The notes: generated by a model not told the origin, from the sequence alone. Counted from the stretch's first letter, positions 8,247 through 18,089 are shown. The stretch is 64,000 bases of DNA from Sphingobacteriaceae bacterium (GCA_016715905.1 JADJXI010000003.1:248001-312000); one strand, 5' to 3'. Made by a program: numbers and translations.

Positions 8247-8833
8247 TGATCTATATTTTCTGCTATGTTTAGTTCTTCTTTGTTATTTATGTTGGTAAAA
8301 TAAATTTCATTGTAAAAATCTTTATGACTTATATCAACTAATTTGGAATCAAAATTATTAAGTGCTTTTAAAATGCTTAATTCATTATTTTGAATTAGTT
8401 TATAAACGATAAAATTTATTTTTTTTGAATAAATGGCGCATAAAGGTTCAATTTTATTAGCATGTGTTATTACCGACGTGTTGTTATTCAATTGAGCCGT
8501 CTCTATCAAATAATTTATTGTTTCTTTATTTATTAAGGGTATATCGCAGGATAAAAAAAGATTTAAATCAGTATCAGAGTGGGCAAGACCGCTGTAAATT
8601 CCGCCAAGAGGGCCTTTCTCTTTTACTTTATCTCTAATTTTTTCGTACGGCAAATGATCGTATAAATTTGAATTTGTAACAATGAATATTTTGTTGACAA
8701 GTGGATTTATTGCATCAATTATATGAGTAATAAAAGTTTTGCCATTAAAAGTGATCAACCCTTTTTCGGTTCCCATTCTGCTACTTTTGCCGCCGGCCAA
8801 AATGAATGCGTTTATATTTATTGTGTTTCTCAA
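8243..8833 (-). CDS. mobA: Molybdenum cofactor guanylyltransferase MobA
   Basis: 196 aa nucleotidyltransferase with the signature FILAGGKSSRMGTEKGL (residues about 9-26), PLGGIYSGL, and the metal-binding SCDIPLIN motif. It attaches GMP to Mo-molybdopterin, giving the MGD/bis-MGD needed by NarG. A second, MocA-like transferase at 60920-61510 belongs to the hcr operon. Having two suggests separate guanine and cytosine dinucleotide branches for Nar and Hcr (inference). It is downstream of the ModE-like gene. Confidence 0.85.
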   Translation of the reverse strand: MRNTININAFILAGGKSSRMGTEKGLITFNGKTFITHIIDAINPLVNKIFIVTNSNLYDHLPYEKIRDKVKEKGPLGGIYSGLAHSDTDLNLFLSCDIPLINKETINYLIETAQLNNNTSVITHANKIEPLCAIYSKKINFIVYKLIQNNELSILKALNNFDSKLVDISHKDFYNEIYFTNINNKEELNIAENIDQ

Positions 8834-8872
8834 GCGTTATAGTTTGATTTGAATAACGATATTAAAAAAAAA

Positions 8873-9202
8873 TCAGAATAATTTGGATTCGTTTTTTAAA
8901 AAATCTTCGAATTGATTAGTTAGTTTTTTGTATTGTGTAATTATTTTTTTGCCTTCATTGGTAACAATACTTCCACCACCACCTGCTCCTCCTGAATTTT
9001 TCAGCACCAGGGGCTTGTCATATTGTTTGTTCATGGCATCTATTTGTTCCCAAGCTTGTCTATAGCTCATTTTCATCGACTTTGCAGCCACATTTATTGA
9101 ACCGTGTTCTATTATTTTTTCTAACAAAGTAATTCTTCCTTCACCCGCAAAAGTTCCATTTATAGTTTCTAGCCAAACCCTGCCTTTCACTTTTAATTTC
9201 AT
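8873..9202 (-). CDS. ModE-like winged-helix regulator (DNA-binding domain only)
   Basis: 109 aa. It matches the N-terminal LysR-type winged helix of ModE: RVWLETINGTFAGEGRITLLEKI, then GSINVAAKSMKMSYRQAWEQIDAMN, and the Gly-rich wing GGAGGGGSIVTNEG. There is no C-terminal molbindin (TOBE) domain, so it cannot bind molybdate in the way E. coli ModE does. It may act with another sensor or respond to something else. An FNR-like palindrome with a perfectly spaced -7 element lies directly upstream (9207-9250). That would put the transcription start almost on the ATG, so the mRNA would be leaderless or nearly so. Confidence 0.82.
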   Translation of the reverse strand: MKLKVKGRVWLETINGTFAGEGRITLLEKIIEHGSINVAAKSMKMSYRQAWEQIDAMNKQYDKPLVLKNSGGAGGGGSIVTNEGKKIITQYKKLTNQFEDFLKNESKLF

Positions 9203-9236
9203 TTTCCAAAATTATTTAGATATGTTACCATTTGAA

Positions 9237-9250
9237 ATGATTATTGTCAT
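9237..9250 (-). promoter_or_regulatory. FNR-like box upstream of the modE-mobA-moa operon
   Basis: ATGAT-TATT-GTCAT, one mismatch from the shared palindrome. On the minus strand TAATTTTG (9214-9207) has its last four bases centred 35 bp from the box centre, as at the other sites. The predicted start would fall at about 9202, on the ATG itself, which makes this site less certain. Confidence 0.5.
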
Positions 9251-9252
9251 AA

Positions 9253-10446
9253 TTATATTTCATGATAATTTATTTCATCGCCGGGTTTTAATTTTGTGAT
9301 GTGATCCGGCACTATAATTAAACAATTAGCTTCGGCAAATGAAGTTAATTTATAAGATTCCTGGTTTGGTAAAATAAAGGCGCTATCATTCACTATTTTT
9401 CCTTTCAAAAAGTGCGTTAGGCCCTTTTTTTTCTCATAACTATTTTTTAATCTGGCCTTTTTTGTTAAGTGCGTCGGAGTTATATTTCCATTTAATTTGC
9501 TAATAAAAGGAATAACATATTCATAAAAGCAGGTAAGTGAAGCTGCCGGATTACCGGGAAGTCCAAAAATAAAGCGATTGCCTTTTATTCCAAAGTATAG
9601 TGGCTTGCCCGGCTTTTGTTTTACTTTATAAAATATAGTCTCGAATCGGAGTTTTTTCAATATTCCACTTACCAAATCGTATTTTCCAACAGAAATGCCA
9701 CCGCTTATGAGTAACACATTAGAATTGTTAAAAGCTAAATTTATTTTTTGGACTATATCTGTTTTCACATCATCGCTTTTAAAAATTTGATTCACCGGTA
9801 TATTTAATTCATTCAATATGGCTTTCAACATAAGTGAATTACTCTCATATGTTTTATCACCAGATATTTTTTTCCCGGGTTCTATTAATTCGTTACCGGT
9901 TACCAGAATTGAAACAGAAGGCGATTTATATATTTTTAATTGTGCATGTCCTCCGGAAGCAGCCAGAGCAACTCGTGGAGCATTTATTTTATCACCTTTC
10001 TTAAGTATAACATCACCTTTTTTAAATTGAGAGCCGGCTAGCCTGATGTTATCTAAATATTTTATTTTATTTCGGTCAAAAATTAATAAATTTTCATTTG
10101 TAAGTTGAACTAGTTCTTGTGGGATAACAACGTCGGCATTGAGAGGCAATTTAGCGCCTGTAAAAATTCTACAGGCCGTAAAGGGCTGTATTTTTTTTAC
10201 ATTGTAAATTCCGGCACTATTTTCAAGATTGGCGAATTTTATTGGTTTATTAGTACGAATATCCTTTAATCTAAATGCGTAACCATCCATAGCGGATTGC
10301 GTAAAAGAAGGAGAGTTACATTTAGCTATAATATTTTCACTAAGTTTTTGACCAATAGCGTTTTCGATATTAACTCTGACCGAATCTGGTTTATATAAAT
10401 CAGCAGTTTTTAATACTAATTTAAGAGCCTCTTTAGTAGAAATCAT
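9253..10446 (-). CDS. moeA: Molybdopterin molybdenumtransferase MoeA
   Basis: 397 aa from the ATG at 10446 (MISTKEA), where the family normally starts; an ATG at 10464 would add six residues. Visible features are SPSFTQSAMDGYAFR near the N-terminus, IFTGAKLPLNADVVIPQE, the MPT-binding TGNELIEPGKKISGDKTYESNS, LISGGISVGKYD, and GLPGNPAASLTCFYEYV. It inserts molybdate into adenylated molybdopterin. It is separated from the ModE-like gene by about 50 bp that holds an FNR-like box, and is divergent from the first Crp/Fnr gene, with another box between them. Confidence 0.93.
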   Translation of the reverse strand: MISTKEALKLVLKTADLYKPDSVRVNIENAIGQKLSENIIAKCNSPSFTQSAMDGYAFRLKDIRTNKPIKFANLENSAGIYNVKKIQPFTACRIFTGAKLPLNADVVIPQELVQLTNENLLIFDRNKIKYLDNIRLAGSQFKKGDVILKKGDKINAPRVALAASGGHAQLKIYKSPSVSILVTGNELIEPGKKISGDKTYESNSLMLKAILNELNIPVNQIFKSDDVKTDIVQKINLAFNNSNVLLISGGISVGKYDLVSGILKKLRFETIFYKVKQKPGKPLYFGIKGNRFIFGLPGNPAASLTCFYEYVIPFISKLNGNITPTHLTKKARLKNSYEKKKGLTHFLKGKIVNDSAFILPNQESYKLTSFAEANCLIIVPDHITKLKPGDEINYHEI

Positions 10447-10512
10447 AAAGCTAAATTTACGCATATTATTAGTTAAATATGAAGGTAAAATTTAAGCGTT
10501 TTCCGTTAAAAT

Positions 10513-10526
10513 ATGATTTATATCAT
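10513..10526. promoter_or_regulatory. FNR-like box between moeA and crp/fnr gene 1
   Basis: ATGAT-TTAT-ATCAT, perfect in the half-sites and extending to TATGAT..ATCATA at 10512-10527. It sits 64 bp before the ATG of the regulator gene and about 65 bp before moeA. No -7 element at exactly 35 bp is clear on either strand, unlike the other sites, so it might act as an autoregulatory operator. This is inferred. Confidence 0.6.
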
Positions 10527-10590
10527 ACGAATACATGATTAAAATTGGACTTAGGTAGAAGTTTGGGAAGTAATTTTGAATCCAAAGACC

Positions 10591-11304
10591 ATGAGTTCAA
10601 ATCCAGATAAAACTATTTCCTGCATAGATTGCCCTAATTGCCATAAGGGTTTATTTTCTGTTTTTGAAAATGAAGATTTGGAAAAATTGAACAATGAAAA
10701 AATTGTACAAAATTATAAGAAAGGGCAATTTATATTTAAAGAAAAGACAGTTCCAAGAGGAGTGTATTGTATACACAGTGGAAACGTTAAAATCACCAAG
10801 GTAAGCGAAGAAGGAAAAGAACAAATTGTGCGATTAGCAAAACCAGGTCATTTTATTGGATATAGAGCCTTACTTTGTAACGACATATATCAAGCATCGG
10901 CCATTGCGCTTGAAGATACTCAGGTTTGTTTTTATAATCGTGAGTTTTACTTAGGATTATTACGTTCTAATCCGGCAATTGCTGCACAAACCATTAAAGT
11001 GCTGACCAGAGATTTAAAATTTGCCGAACACATGATGATAAACATGGCTCAGAAACACGTTAAAGGTAGGTTTGCCGAAGTATTGTTAATGCTTGAGGAG
11101 TTTTATGGCGTTTATGAAAAAGATGGAACAATTAATGCAATTTTTAAGAGAGAAGATTTTGGACACATGGTTGGTACTACAACTGAAACTTCTATTCGTG
11201 TGATATCCGAATTTGCGAAAGAAAAATTAATTGAATTAAAAGGTAAAAGAATAAAGCTGCTCGATAAAGCACGAATAACAAAACTTTCGAACCGAATAAA
11301 TTAA
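10591..11304 (+). CDS. Crp/Fnr family transcriptional regulator 1 with N-terminal Cys cluster
   Basis: 237 aa from the ATG at 10591; a TTG at 10576 in the same frame would add five residues. The N-terminus has CIDCPNC (C11, C14, C17), and a further Cys lies in the cyclic-nucleotide-fold domain (C96 in ALLCND). Three N-terminal Cys plus one internal Cys is the ligand pattern of oxygen-sensing Fe-S FNR, although the spacing differs from E. coli. The HTH near residues 180-210 (GTTTETSIRV) has Glu and Arg at the spacing FNR uses to read TGA. It lies just upstream of the nar operon and is the best candidate to bind the ATGAT-N4-ATCAT sites. Confidence 0.88.
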   Translation: MSSNPDKTISCIDCPNCHKGLFSVFENEDLEKLNNEKIVQNYKKGQFIFKEKTVPRGVYCIHSGNVKITKVSEEGKEQIVRLAKPGHFIGYRALLCNDIYQASAIALEDTQVCFYNREFYLGLLRSNPAIAAQTIKVLTRDLKFAEHMMINMAQKHVKGRFAEVLLMLEEFYGVYEKDGTINAIFKREDFGHMVGTTTETSIRVISEFAKEKLIELKGKRIKLLDKARITKLSNRIN

Positions 11305-11310
11305 GAGATA

Positions 11311-11324
11311 ATGATTATAATCAT
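11311..11324 (+). promoter_or_regulatory. FNR-like box upstream of the nar operon
   Basis: ATGAT-TATA-ATCAT, a perfect 14-base palindrome. CATCTTTG at 11347-11354 is a -7 candidate whose TTTG is centred exactly 35 bp from the box centre, the position of a class II activator site. The operon's first ATG is at 11397. Confidence 0.75.
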
Positions 11325-11396
11325 ATTTAAATACTAAACCACTACTCATCTTTGTGGTGAAATAATAAAGTTCAACAAAAATTTAAAATAGTTAAT

Positions 11397-12257
11397 ATGG
11401 AATATAAATCAATCAAAAAAGTAATTAAAATGTTTGCTTTGGTTGTTTGTACTGCTCAGCTGTCTTTAAGTGCACAAAATGGTGAGGCAACTTTTAAACA
11501 AACCTGCGGAGCATGCCATACAATTGGTAAAGGAAAAGTTGTTGGTCCGGACTTATTAAACGTACACAAAAAAAGGAGCGAAGAGTGGATTATTAAATTC
11601 GTGAAAAGTTCACAAACATTAATCAAAAACGGAGATGCAGATGCTAAAGCAATTTTTGACGAGTTTAATGGGATGATAATGCCTGATCAAAATTTGAAGG
11701 ATGATGAAATTAAAGCGGTAATTGCCTACATTGGATCGCAAAGTGATGCAGGAACTACAGAAGCACCAATTGCCGATGCCACAAAGGAAACAGCAGTTGA
11801 CACAAGCGGTTGGGGAAACTTAGTGATTAAAGGTAAAGCATTTTTTGAAGGTAGTTCTGCTTTTAAAAACGGTGGCGCTTCTTGTTTGTCTTGTCATAAT
11901 GTAAACTATCCTGATTTAATTGCAGGCGGGGTATTAGCCAAAGATTTAACCGACAGTTATACGCGTTTGGGTGGGGACGCCGGTATAAACGGAATGCTTT
12001 CTTCACCTCCATTTCCGGCCATGACCGCTGCATTTAAAAACAATCCTTTAACATCTGAAGAAATTGCCGCTATCAGCGCATTCTTAAAAGATGCGGGAGA
12101 AAAGAAACAAACCTCTGTAGGATTAAATCCACTATTAATTGGAGGCTTAATCGGTTTTGCCATACTGTTTATGCTAATAATGGTGTTGTGGAATAAACGG
12201 AAAAATAATACTACTAAAAAAGAATATCACGAAAGACAAATAAAAGCTATTAACTAA
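11397..12257 (+). CDS. Membrane-anchored diheme cytochrome c of the nar operon
   Basis: 286 aa. A signal peptide (cleavage near SLSAQ, residue 27) precedes two cytochrome c domains. The first has CGACH at 37-41 with a likely Met ligand in GMIMPDQ. The second has CLSCH at 163-167 with Met in the PAMTAAF region. One C-terminal membrane helix (about 245-265) ends in a Lys/Arg-rich cytoplasmic tail. It is the first gene of the operon, 16 bp before narG, like the narC-first layout in Thermus (known in that genus). It could pass electrons between a quinol oxidase module and NarI or another acceptor; the path is inferred. Confidence 0.85.
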   Translation: MEYKSIKKVIKMFALVVCTAQLSLSAQNGEATFKQTCGACHTIGKGKVVGPDLLNVHKKRSEEWIIKFVKSSQTLIKNGDADAKAIFDEFNGMIMPDQNLKDDEIKAVIAYIGSQSDAGTTEAPIADATKETAVDTSGWGNLVIKGKAFFEGSSAFKNGGASCLSCHNVNYPDLIAGGVLAKDLTDSYTRLGGDAGINGMLSSPPFPAMTAAFKNNPLTSEEIAAISAFLKDAGEKKQTSVGLNPLLIGGLIGFAILFMLIMVLWNKRKNNTTKKEYHERQIKAIN

Positions 12258-12273
12258 TTAAATCCTTAATATT

Positions 12274-15200
12274 ATGAGCTGGATTGAAGATATAATTTCA
12301 CCAAAAACCCGCAAATGGGAAGAGTTTTACAGAAATCGCTGGCAACACGATAAAGTTGTGAGGAGTACGCATGGTGTGAACTGCACAGGCGGCTGTTCAT
12401 GGCAAGTATATGTAAAAGACGGTATTGTAGTTTGGGAAACTCAAGCTTTAGATTACCCGCTTCTTGAAAGTAGTTTACCTCCTTATGAACCAAGAGGATG
12501 TCAAAGAGGTATTTCTTATTCATGGTACTTATATAGCCCTATAAGAGTAAAATACCCTTTAATGAGAGGTGCTTTATTAGATATTTTTAAAGAAGAAAAA
12601 AAGAAATGCGGTGGAGATGCTTTTCAGGCATGGGAAAATATTCAAAATGATTCAACAAAAAGAAAACGTTATCAAAAAGCGAGAGGTAAAGGGGGATTCC
12701 GAAGAGTTAAATGGGATGAAGTAGTAGAATTAATCGCTTCGGCTAATTTATATACCATTAAAAAATATGGACCGGATCGTGTGATTGGATTTTCTCCAAT
12801 TCCTGCCATGTCCATGCTTAGTTATGCTTCCGGTGCACGTTATTTACAATTGATTGGTGGTGTTAACCTTAGTTTTTACGATTGGTATTGTGATTTACCA
12901 ACTGCTTTTCCTGAAATTTGGGGTGAGCAAACAGACGTTTGCGAAAGTGCGGATTGGTATAACTCAAAGTTTTGCGTTTCTATGGGTGCAAATTTGGGTA
13001 TGACTCGTACACCCGATATTCATTTCTTTTCAGAATCTAAACATAATGGTACTAAAACAGTAGTTATGTCTCCTGACTTTAGCATGGTAGCTAAACATGC
13101 TGACCAATGGATACCTTGTCACGCAGGATCTGATGGTGCATTTTGGATGGCGGTTACTCATGTTATATTAAAGGAGTTTCACGTTGATAAACAAGTTCCA
13201 TACTTTATGGACTATGTGAAACGTTATACCGATTGTCCGTTTTTAGTTGAGCTTGTTAAAGATGGTGATAAATATTTACCGGGAAAATTAGTTAGAGCAA
13301 ATAGGATTTCTAAGTATCAAAATGTTGAAAACGGAGATTGGAAGTTTTTAAATATGGAAGAATCCGGAAGGTTAGTAATGCCTAAAGGAACCATGGGTCA
13401 AAGATGGGAAACAAAGAAAAGTGGAAACTGGAATTTGAAATATGAAGATGGGGAAGACAATTCAACGTATGATCCGATTCTTACCTTATTGAATAATAAA
13501 GAAGATGTATTAAGTGTAGAGTTTACAGAGTTTGGGTTAGATAAAAAGGCAACGCGTGGTGTTCCGGTAAAATATATTGAAACAATCAACGGAAAAATTC
13601 CGGTTACAACTGTATATGATCTTACTATGGGTCAATATGGTGTAGGTCGTGGTTTAAGTGGGGAATATCCAAACGATTACAATGATGAAAAACAAGCGTA
13701 TACTCCGGCTTGGCAAGAAATTTTCACAGGCGTGGGTAGAGATACTGTTATTCAGTTAGCGCGAGAATGGGGAACCACTGCAGAAATTACCAAAGGAAAA
13801 TGTATGGTTATTGTAGGCGCGGCTATTTGCCACTGGTTTCACAATAACTTAATGTATCGTTCTGCAATAATGACGCAAATGCTTACGGGCTGTAACGGTG
13901 TTAATGGTGGAGGAATGAATCACTATGTAGGTCAGGAGAAATTAGCTCCTGTTGATTCGTGGGGAACTATCATGTCGGGTAAAGATTGGCAAAGTGCTAC
14001 ACGTTTGCAACAAGGTCCGATTTGGCATTATATTAATTCTGATCAATGGCGTTATGATAACAACCAAGTGATGTATAATAAAGTACCTCATGGCAGCAAG
14101 TTAGGTAATTTACACTCAGCTGATGTTATTGCAATGTCAGTAAGAAATGGTTGGATGCCTTTCTATCCGCAGTACAGTAAAAATAATCTTGAAATAGCGA
14201 AAGATGCAATAGCTTCCGGAGCATCAACTGATGATGAAATCAAAAATTACGTAGTAGATAAATTAAAATCAAAAGAACTTGGTTATTCTGTAATGGACCC
14301 TGATAATGAAATCAATTTTCCGCGTAACTGGTTTATATGGCGAGGTAATGCTTTAATGTCGAGTGCTAAAGGTCATGAATACATGTTAGACCATTACCTA
14401 GGAACTCACACTAATAAAATAGCAGATGAGGTCGCAAAAGATGAGGTACATGAATTATTATGGAGAGAAGCCCCCAAAGGCAAAATGGATTTGATTGTTG
14501 ATATAAATTTTAGGATGGACACAACTGCATTATATTCAGATATCGTTTTACCTACAGCATCATGGTATGAAAAGGCTGATATCAATAGTACTGATATGCA
14601 TTCTTTTATACATCCTCTATCTGCAGCTGTACCTCCGGTTTGGGAGGCTAAAACCGATTGGCAAATTTTTCAATATATCGCTAAAGTATTTAGCGAATTA
14701 GCAAAAAAACATTTCCCAACTCCTGTTAAGGATATTGTAAATGCACCTCTTTCCCATGATAGTGTTGATGAAATTTCTCAACCAAAACTGTTGGATTGGT
14801 ACAAGGGCGAATGTGAAGCGATTCCGGGTAAAACCATGCATAAAATTGCTATTGTTGAGAGAGATTATACGCAAATTCATAATAAATTCATTTCGTTAGG
14901 CGCAAACATTTTGAAGAATCAAATTGGAGCGCATGGTGTTAATTTTATGGCGGATGATGCGTACAATGAAATGTTGAATGACAAAAAACACATTCAAAGG
15001 ATTAATGGTGTTGAATACCCGTCGGTTAAAGAAGACGTGGAGGCAATTAATGCAATTTTAAAATTATCATCTTTAACAAACGGTCATCTCACGGTTAAAG
15101 CTTACACCAACATGGAAAAGAAAACCGGAATGCCATTACTACAGCATGGAATTGGTAGCCGTGATGTTAAAATTGACTATAAAGATTTGCAATCACAACC

Positions 15201-15891
15201 GCGTCGTTATAACAACTCACCATTGTGGTCAGGCTTGATGGATAACGGTCGTGCGTATGCCGCCTATACATATAATGTAGATTGCTTAGTTCCTTGGAGA
15301 ACATTAACAGGTCGTCAATCTTTCTATTTAGATCATGATGGGTATATCGCGTTCGGCGAACATCTACCTACATACAAACCATCTCCAAAACCTGAAGCAT
15401 ATGGCGATTTAAGAAAAACTGTAAATGATGGTAAGGCTAAAATGCTTAATGTGTTAACTCCACATGGAAAATGGCATATTCACTCAACTTATGGTGATAC
15501 TTTGAGAATGTTAACATTATCTAGAGGAATGGAGCCGTGCTGGATGAGTGAAAAGGATGCAGCAGACTTGGGTATTAAAGATAATGATTGGGTAGAAGTT
15601 TATAACGATCACGGTGTATATTGTACAAGAGCATGTGTTAGTGCGCGTATACCAAGTGGAGTTTGTATTGTTTATCACTCGCCGGAAAGAACCTACTCAG
15701 TTCCAAAATCACAAATTCGAGGTGGTAAACGTGCAGGGGGGCATAATAGCTTTACCCGTGTGCACTTAAAACCAAATTTATTGATGGGTGGTTATGGCCA
15801 ATTTTCGTATCACTTTAATTATTGGGGGCCTGTTGGAGTTAATCGTGATACGCACGTGCTGGTTCGTAGAATGGATAAATTAGAATTTTAA
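12274..15891 (+). CDS. narG: Respiratory nitrate reductase alpha subunit NarG
   Basis: 1205 aa, near the usual length. The FS0 [4Fe-4S] motif is H33-xxx-C37-xxx-C41 with C75 (PRGCQRG), the His-containing pattern of membrane-bound nitrate reductases. SFYDWYCDLPTAFPEIWGEQTDVCESADW carries the Asp that ligates Mo in this family. No twin-arginine signal is present, so the subunit faces the cytoplasm. It binds bis-MGD and reduces nitrate to nitrite with electrons from NarH. It is the second gene of the operon and is followed after 19 bp by narH. Confidence 0.96.
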   Translation: MSWIEDIISPKTRKWEEFYRNRWQHDKVVRSTHGVNCTGGCSWQVYVKDGIVVWETQALDYPLLESSLPPYEPRGCQRGISYSWYLYSPIRVKYPLMRGALLDIFKEEKKKCGGDAFQAWENIQNDSTKRKRYQKARGKGGFRRVKWDEVVELIASANLYTIKKYGPDRVIGFSPIPAMSMLSYASGARYLQLIGGVNLSFYDWYCDLPTAFPEIWGEQTDVCESADWYNSKFCVSMGANLGMTRTPDIHFFSESKHNGTKTVVMSPDFSMVAKHADQWIPCHAGSDGAFWMAVTHVILKEFHVDKQVPYFMDYVKRYTDCPFLVELVKDGDKYLPGKLVRANRISKYQNVENGDWKFLNMEESGRLVMPKGTMGQRWETKKSGNWNLKYEDGEDNSTYDPILTLLNNKEDVLSVEFTEFGLDKKATRGVPVKYIETINGKIPVTTVYDLTMGQYGVGRGLSGEYPNDYNDEKQAYTPAWQEIFTGVGRDTVIQLAREWGTTAEITKGKCMVIVGAAICHWFHNNLMYRSAIMTQMLTGCNGVNGGGMNHYVGQEKLAPVDSWGTIMSGKDWQSATRLQQGPIWHYINSDQWRYDNNQVMYNKVPHGSKLGNLHSADVIAMSVRNGWMPFYPQYSKNNLEIAKDAIASGASTDDEIKNYVVDKLKSKELGYSVMDPDNEINFPRNWFIWRGNALMSSAKGHEYMLDHYLGTHTNKIADEVAKDEVHELLWREAPKGKMDLIVDINFRMDTTALYSDIVLPTASWYEKADINSTDMHSFIHPLSAAVPPVWEAKTDWQIFQYIAKVFSELAKKHFPTPVKDIVNAPLSHDSVDEISQPKLLDWYKGECEAIPGKTMHKIAIVERDYTQIHNKFISLGANILKNQIGAHGVNFMADDAYNEMLNDKKHIQRINGVEYPSVKEDVEAINAILKLSSLTNGHLTVKAYTNMEKKTGMPLLQHGIGSRDVKIDYKDLQSQPRRYNNSPLWSGLMDNGRAYAAYTYNVDCLVPWRTLTGRQSFYLDHDGYIAFGEHLPTYKPSPKPEAYGDLRKTVNDGKAKMLNVLTPHGKWHIHSTYGDTLRMLTLSRGMEPCWMSEKDAADLGIKDNDWVEVYNDHGVYCTRACVSARIPSGVCIVYHSPERTYSVPKSQIRGGKRAGGHNSFTRVHLKPNLLMGGYGQFSYHFNYWGPVGVNRDTHVLVRRMDKLEF

Positions 15892-15910
15892 TAACTAAAT
15901 ATATAATGTT

Positions 15911-17401
15911 ATGAATATAAGATCTCAAATAGCCATGGTTTTCCATCTCGATAAATGTATCGGGTGCCATACCTGTTCAATCGCATGTAAAAATATATGG
16001 ACTGACAGAAAAGGCGCAGAATATATGTGGTGGAATAATGTAGAAACAAAACCCGGAACAGGCTATCCTACCAAATGGGAAAATCAAGATATATACAAAG
16101 GTGGATGGGAAAAAAACGGAGATTCAGTTTCTCTAAAAGGCACAGGAAAATTTAAAGGATTAAAAAATATTTTTCATAATCCTTATATGCCGGTATTGGA
16201 CGATTATTATGAGCCATGGACATATAAATACCAAGATTTATTTACCGCACCTGAAGGTGATGATCAGCCGATAGCGCGACCAGTTTCCTTAGTTACTGGT
16301 GAAACAATTGAAATTAAAAGTGGACCCAATTGGGATGATGATTTAGGTGGGTCTCCGGATTTCGCGCGTCAGGATGTTAATATGGATAAATTAACTCCGG
16401 CTGAACAAGAGGCCATGTTCCAATTAGAACGTATGACCTTTCATTATTTGCCTCGTATTTGTAATCATTGTTTAAATCCGGCTTGTGTTGCTTCTTGTCC
16501 TTCCGGAGCATTGTATAAGCGTGGTGAAGATGGTGTTGTGTTAATTAATCAAGAGCGTTGTCGTGCATGGAGAATGTGTGTAACAGCTTGTCCTTATAAA
16601 AAATCGTATTACAACTGGCATACCGGGAAATCAGAAAAGTGTGTTTTATGTTATCCGCGTTTAGAATCAGGGCAAGCTCCGGCATGTTTTCATTCATGCG
16701 TTGGAAGAATTCGTTACCTGGGTGTGCTATTATATGACGCCGATAAAATCGAAGCGGTTGCTTCATGTAAAGAAGAAGAATTAGTTGATAAGCAAATTGA
16801 CATTTATGTTGACCCTTTTGATCCTGCAGTTATAGAAGCTGCAATGCAAAACGGAATAGCGATGTCAACAATTGAGGCAGCTCAAAAATCACCGGTTTAT
16901 AAATTTGTAAAAGTATGGAAACTGGCACTACCGTTGCATCCTGAATTTAGAACACTTCCAAATTTATTTTATGTACCAGCTTTACTGCCAGGCATGGCAA
17001 GTGTTCAAGATGGAATTTACAATACCACTACTAAGTCTTTGTGGCATGGTATTGACGGTACTCGTTTACCAATGAAATATCTGGCATCATTATTTAGTGC
17101 CGGCAATACAGATAAAGTTGCTGAAGTTTTAAAACGATTAATGGCAGTGAGAATGCATAGGCGTGGCGAAACAGTAGGTGATTTGAAGAAAGAAGAAATT
17201 GCTGATGCAATGAAAGAAATAGGATTAGCACCAAAAACAGCTGACGATATTTTCAGACTCACTACACTGGCAACTTTTGATGATCGATTCGTAATTCCTC
17301 CAGCGCATCGTGAAGAATCAATTGAAATGTTAGAAAATACAGCGGATGTAAAAGGTAATACCGGATTTGGATTTAAAGAAAGACCAGCACGAGGATTATG
17401 A
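15911..17401 (+). CDS. narH: Respiratory nitrate reductase beta subunit NarH
   Basis: 496 aa. The first cluster motif is CIGCHTCSIAC (residues 16-26). Further groups are CNHCLNPACVASCPSG, CRAWRMCVTACPYKK and CVLCYPR..ACFHSCVGRIRYLG. In CRAWRMC a Trp replaces one Cys, the NarH mark of the [3Fe-4S] centre. It carries electrons from the NarI hemes to NarG through three [4Fe-4S] clusters and one [3Fe-4S] cluster. Its stop overlaps the start of narJ (ATGA-type). Confidence 0.96.
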   Translation: MNIRSQIAMVFHLDKCIGCHTCSIACKNIWTDRKGAEYMWWNNVETKPGTGYPTKWENQDIYKGGWEKNGDSVSLKGTGKFKGLKNIFHNPYMPVLDDYYEPWTYKYQDLFTAPEGDDQPIARPVSLVTGETIEIKSGPNWDDDLGGSPDFARQDVNMDKLTPAEQEAMFQLERMTFHYLPRICNHCLNPACVASCPSGALYKRGEDGVVLINQERCRAWRMCVTACPYKKSYYNWHTGKSEKCVLCYPRLESGQAPACFHSCVGRIRYLGVLLYDADKIEAVASCKEEELVDKQIDIYVDPFDPAVIEAAMQNGIAMSTIEAAQKSPVYKFVKVWKLALPLHPEFRTLPNLFYVPALLPGMASVQDGIYNTTTKSLWHGIDGTRLPMKYLASLFSAGNTDKVAEVLKRLMAVRMHRRGETVGDLKKEEIADAMKEIGLAPKTADDIFRLTTLATFDDRFVIPPAHREESIEMLENTADVKGNTGFGFKERPARGL

Positions 17402-18087
17402 TAAATAAAAATATAATATTGTTTTTGTCGGAATTGTTTCGCTATCCTGAATCGGGCAGCCCTCAAAAGGTATTGGCCTGCCAAGAAGCTTTAGAATCAG
17501 ATTATCCTACGGCAGCTAAACATTTATTGCCATTCACTAAGCATTTTATTTCATTGGATGATGATAAACGCGAAGAGTTATTTACAAAAACTTTTGATGT
17601 ACAGCCAATATGTTATTTGGATCTGGGATATGTAATTTTTGGCGAAGATTATAAAAGAGGATCTTTTTTACTTCACATGCAAAATGAACAAAGCCAAGTG
17701 GGTAGAGATTGTAGTCCGGAACTCCCAGATCATCTCTATCATGTACTTCATCTTATAACTATGCATCCGGATGCGACATTTGTTGATGAGTTAGTGGCAA
17801 AAATTCTGGTACCTGCTGTTAAAAAGATGATGGCTGAATTTGATTCGGCCAAAATCGAGTTAAAAATGAAGGTGATTAAAAAACTTCATAATGCTTTAAT
17901 TGCGGAAGATATGAATTTTGGTAATGTATATAATAATGCATTTGCAGCTCTCTTAAACGTATTGGAAATTGACTTTCAGGATGCGATTGCACAGTATAAC
18001 CCAAAAGAGGAAAATTTAATAAGCGATTCTTTTTTCAATAAAAATAATTCAATAAATCAATTAGTAAACAACTATAAAATCGATTAA
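17398..18087 (+). CDS. narJ: Nitrate reductase assembly chaperone NarJ
   Basis: 229 aa, helical TorD/NarJ family. LSELFRYPESGSP near the N-terminus and the FDVQPICYLDLGYVIFGEDYKRGSFL segment (residues about 62-87) match the NarJ consensus (LTY/YLTYxxYGDxxxRG). NarJ binds apo-NarG and is needed for cofactor insertion and membrane attachment; it is not part of the final enzyme. It overlaps narH by 4 bp and ends 2 bp before narI. Confidence 0.9.
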   Translation: MINKNIILFLSELFRYPESGSPQKVLACQEALESDYPTAAKHLLPFTKHFISLDDDKREELFTKTFDVQPICYLDLGYVIFGEDYKRGSFLLHMQNEQSQVGRDCSPELPDHLYHVLHLITMHPDATFVDELVAKILVPAVKKMMAEFDSAKIELKMKVIKKLHNALIAEDMNFGNVYNNAFAALLNVLEIDFQDAIAQYNPKEENLISDSFFNKNNSINQLVNNYKID

Positions 18088-18089
18088 TT

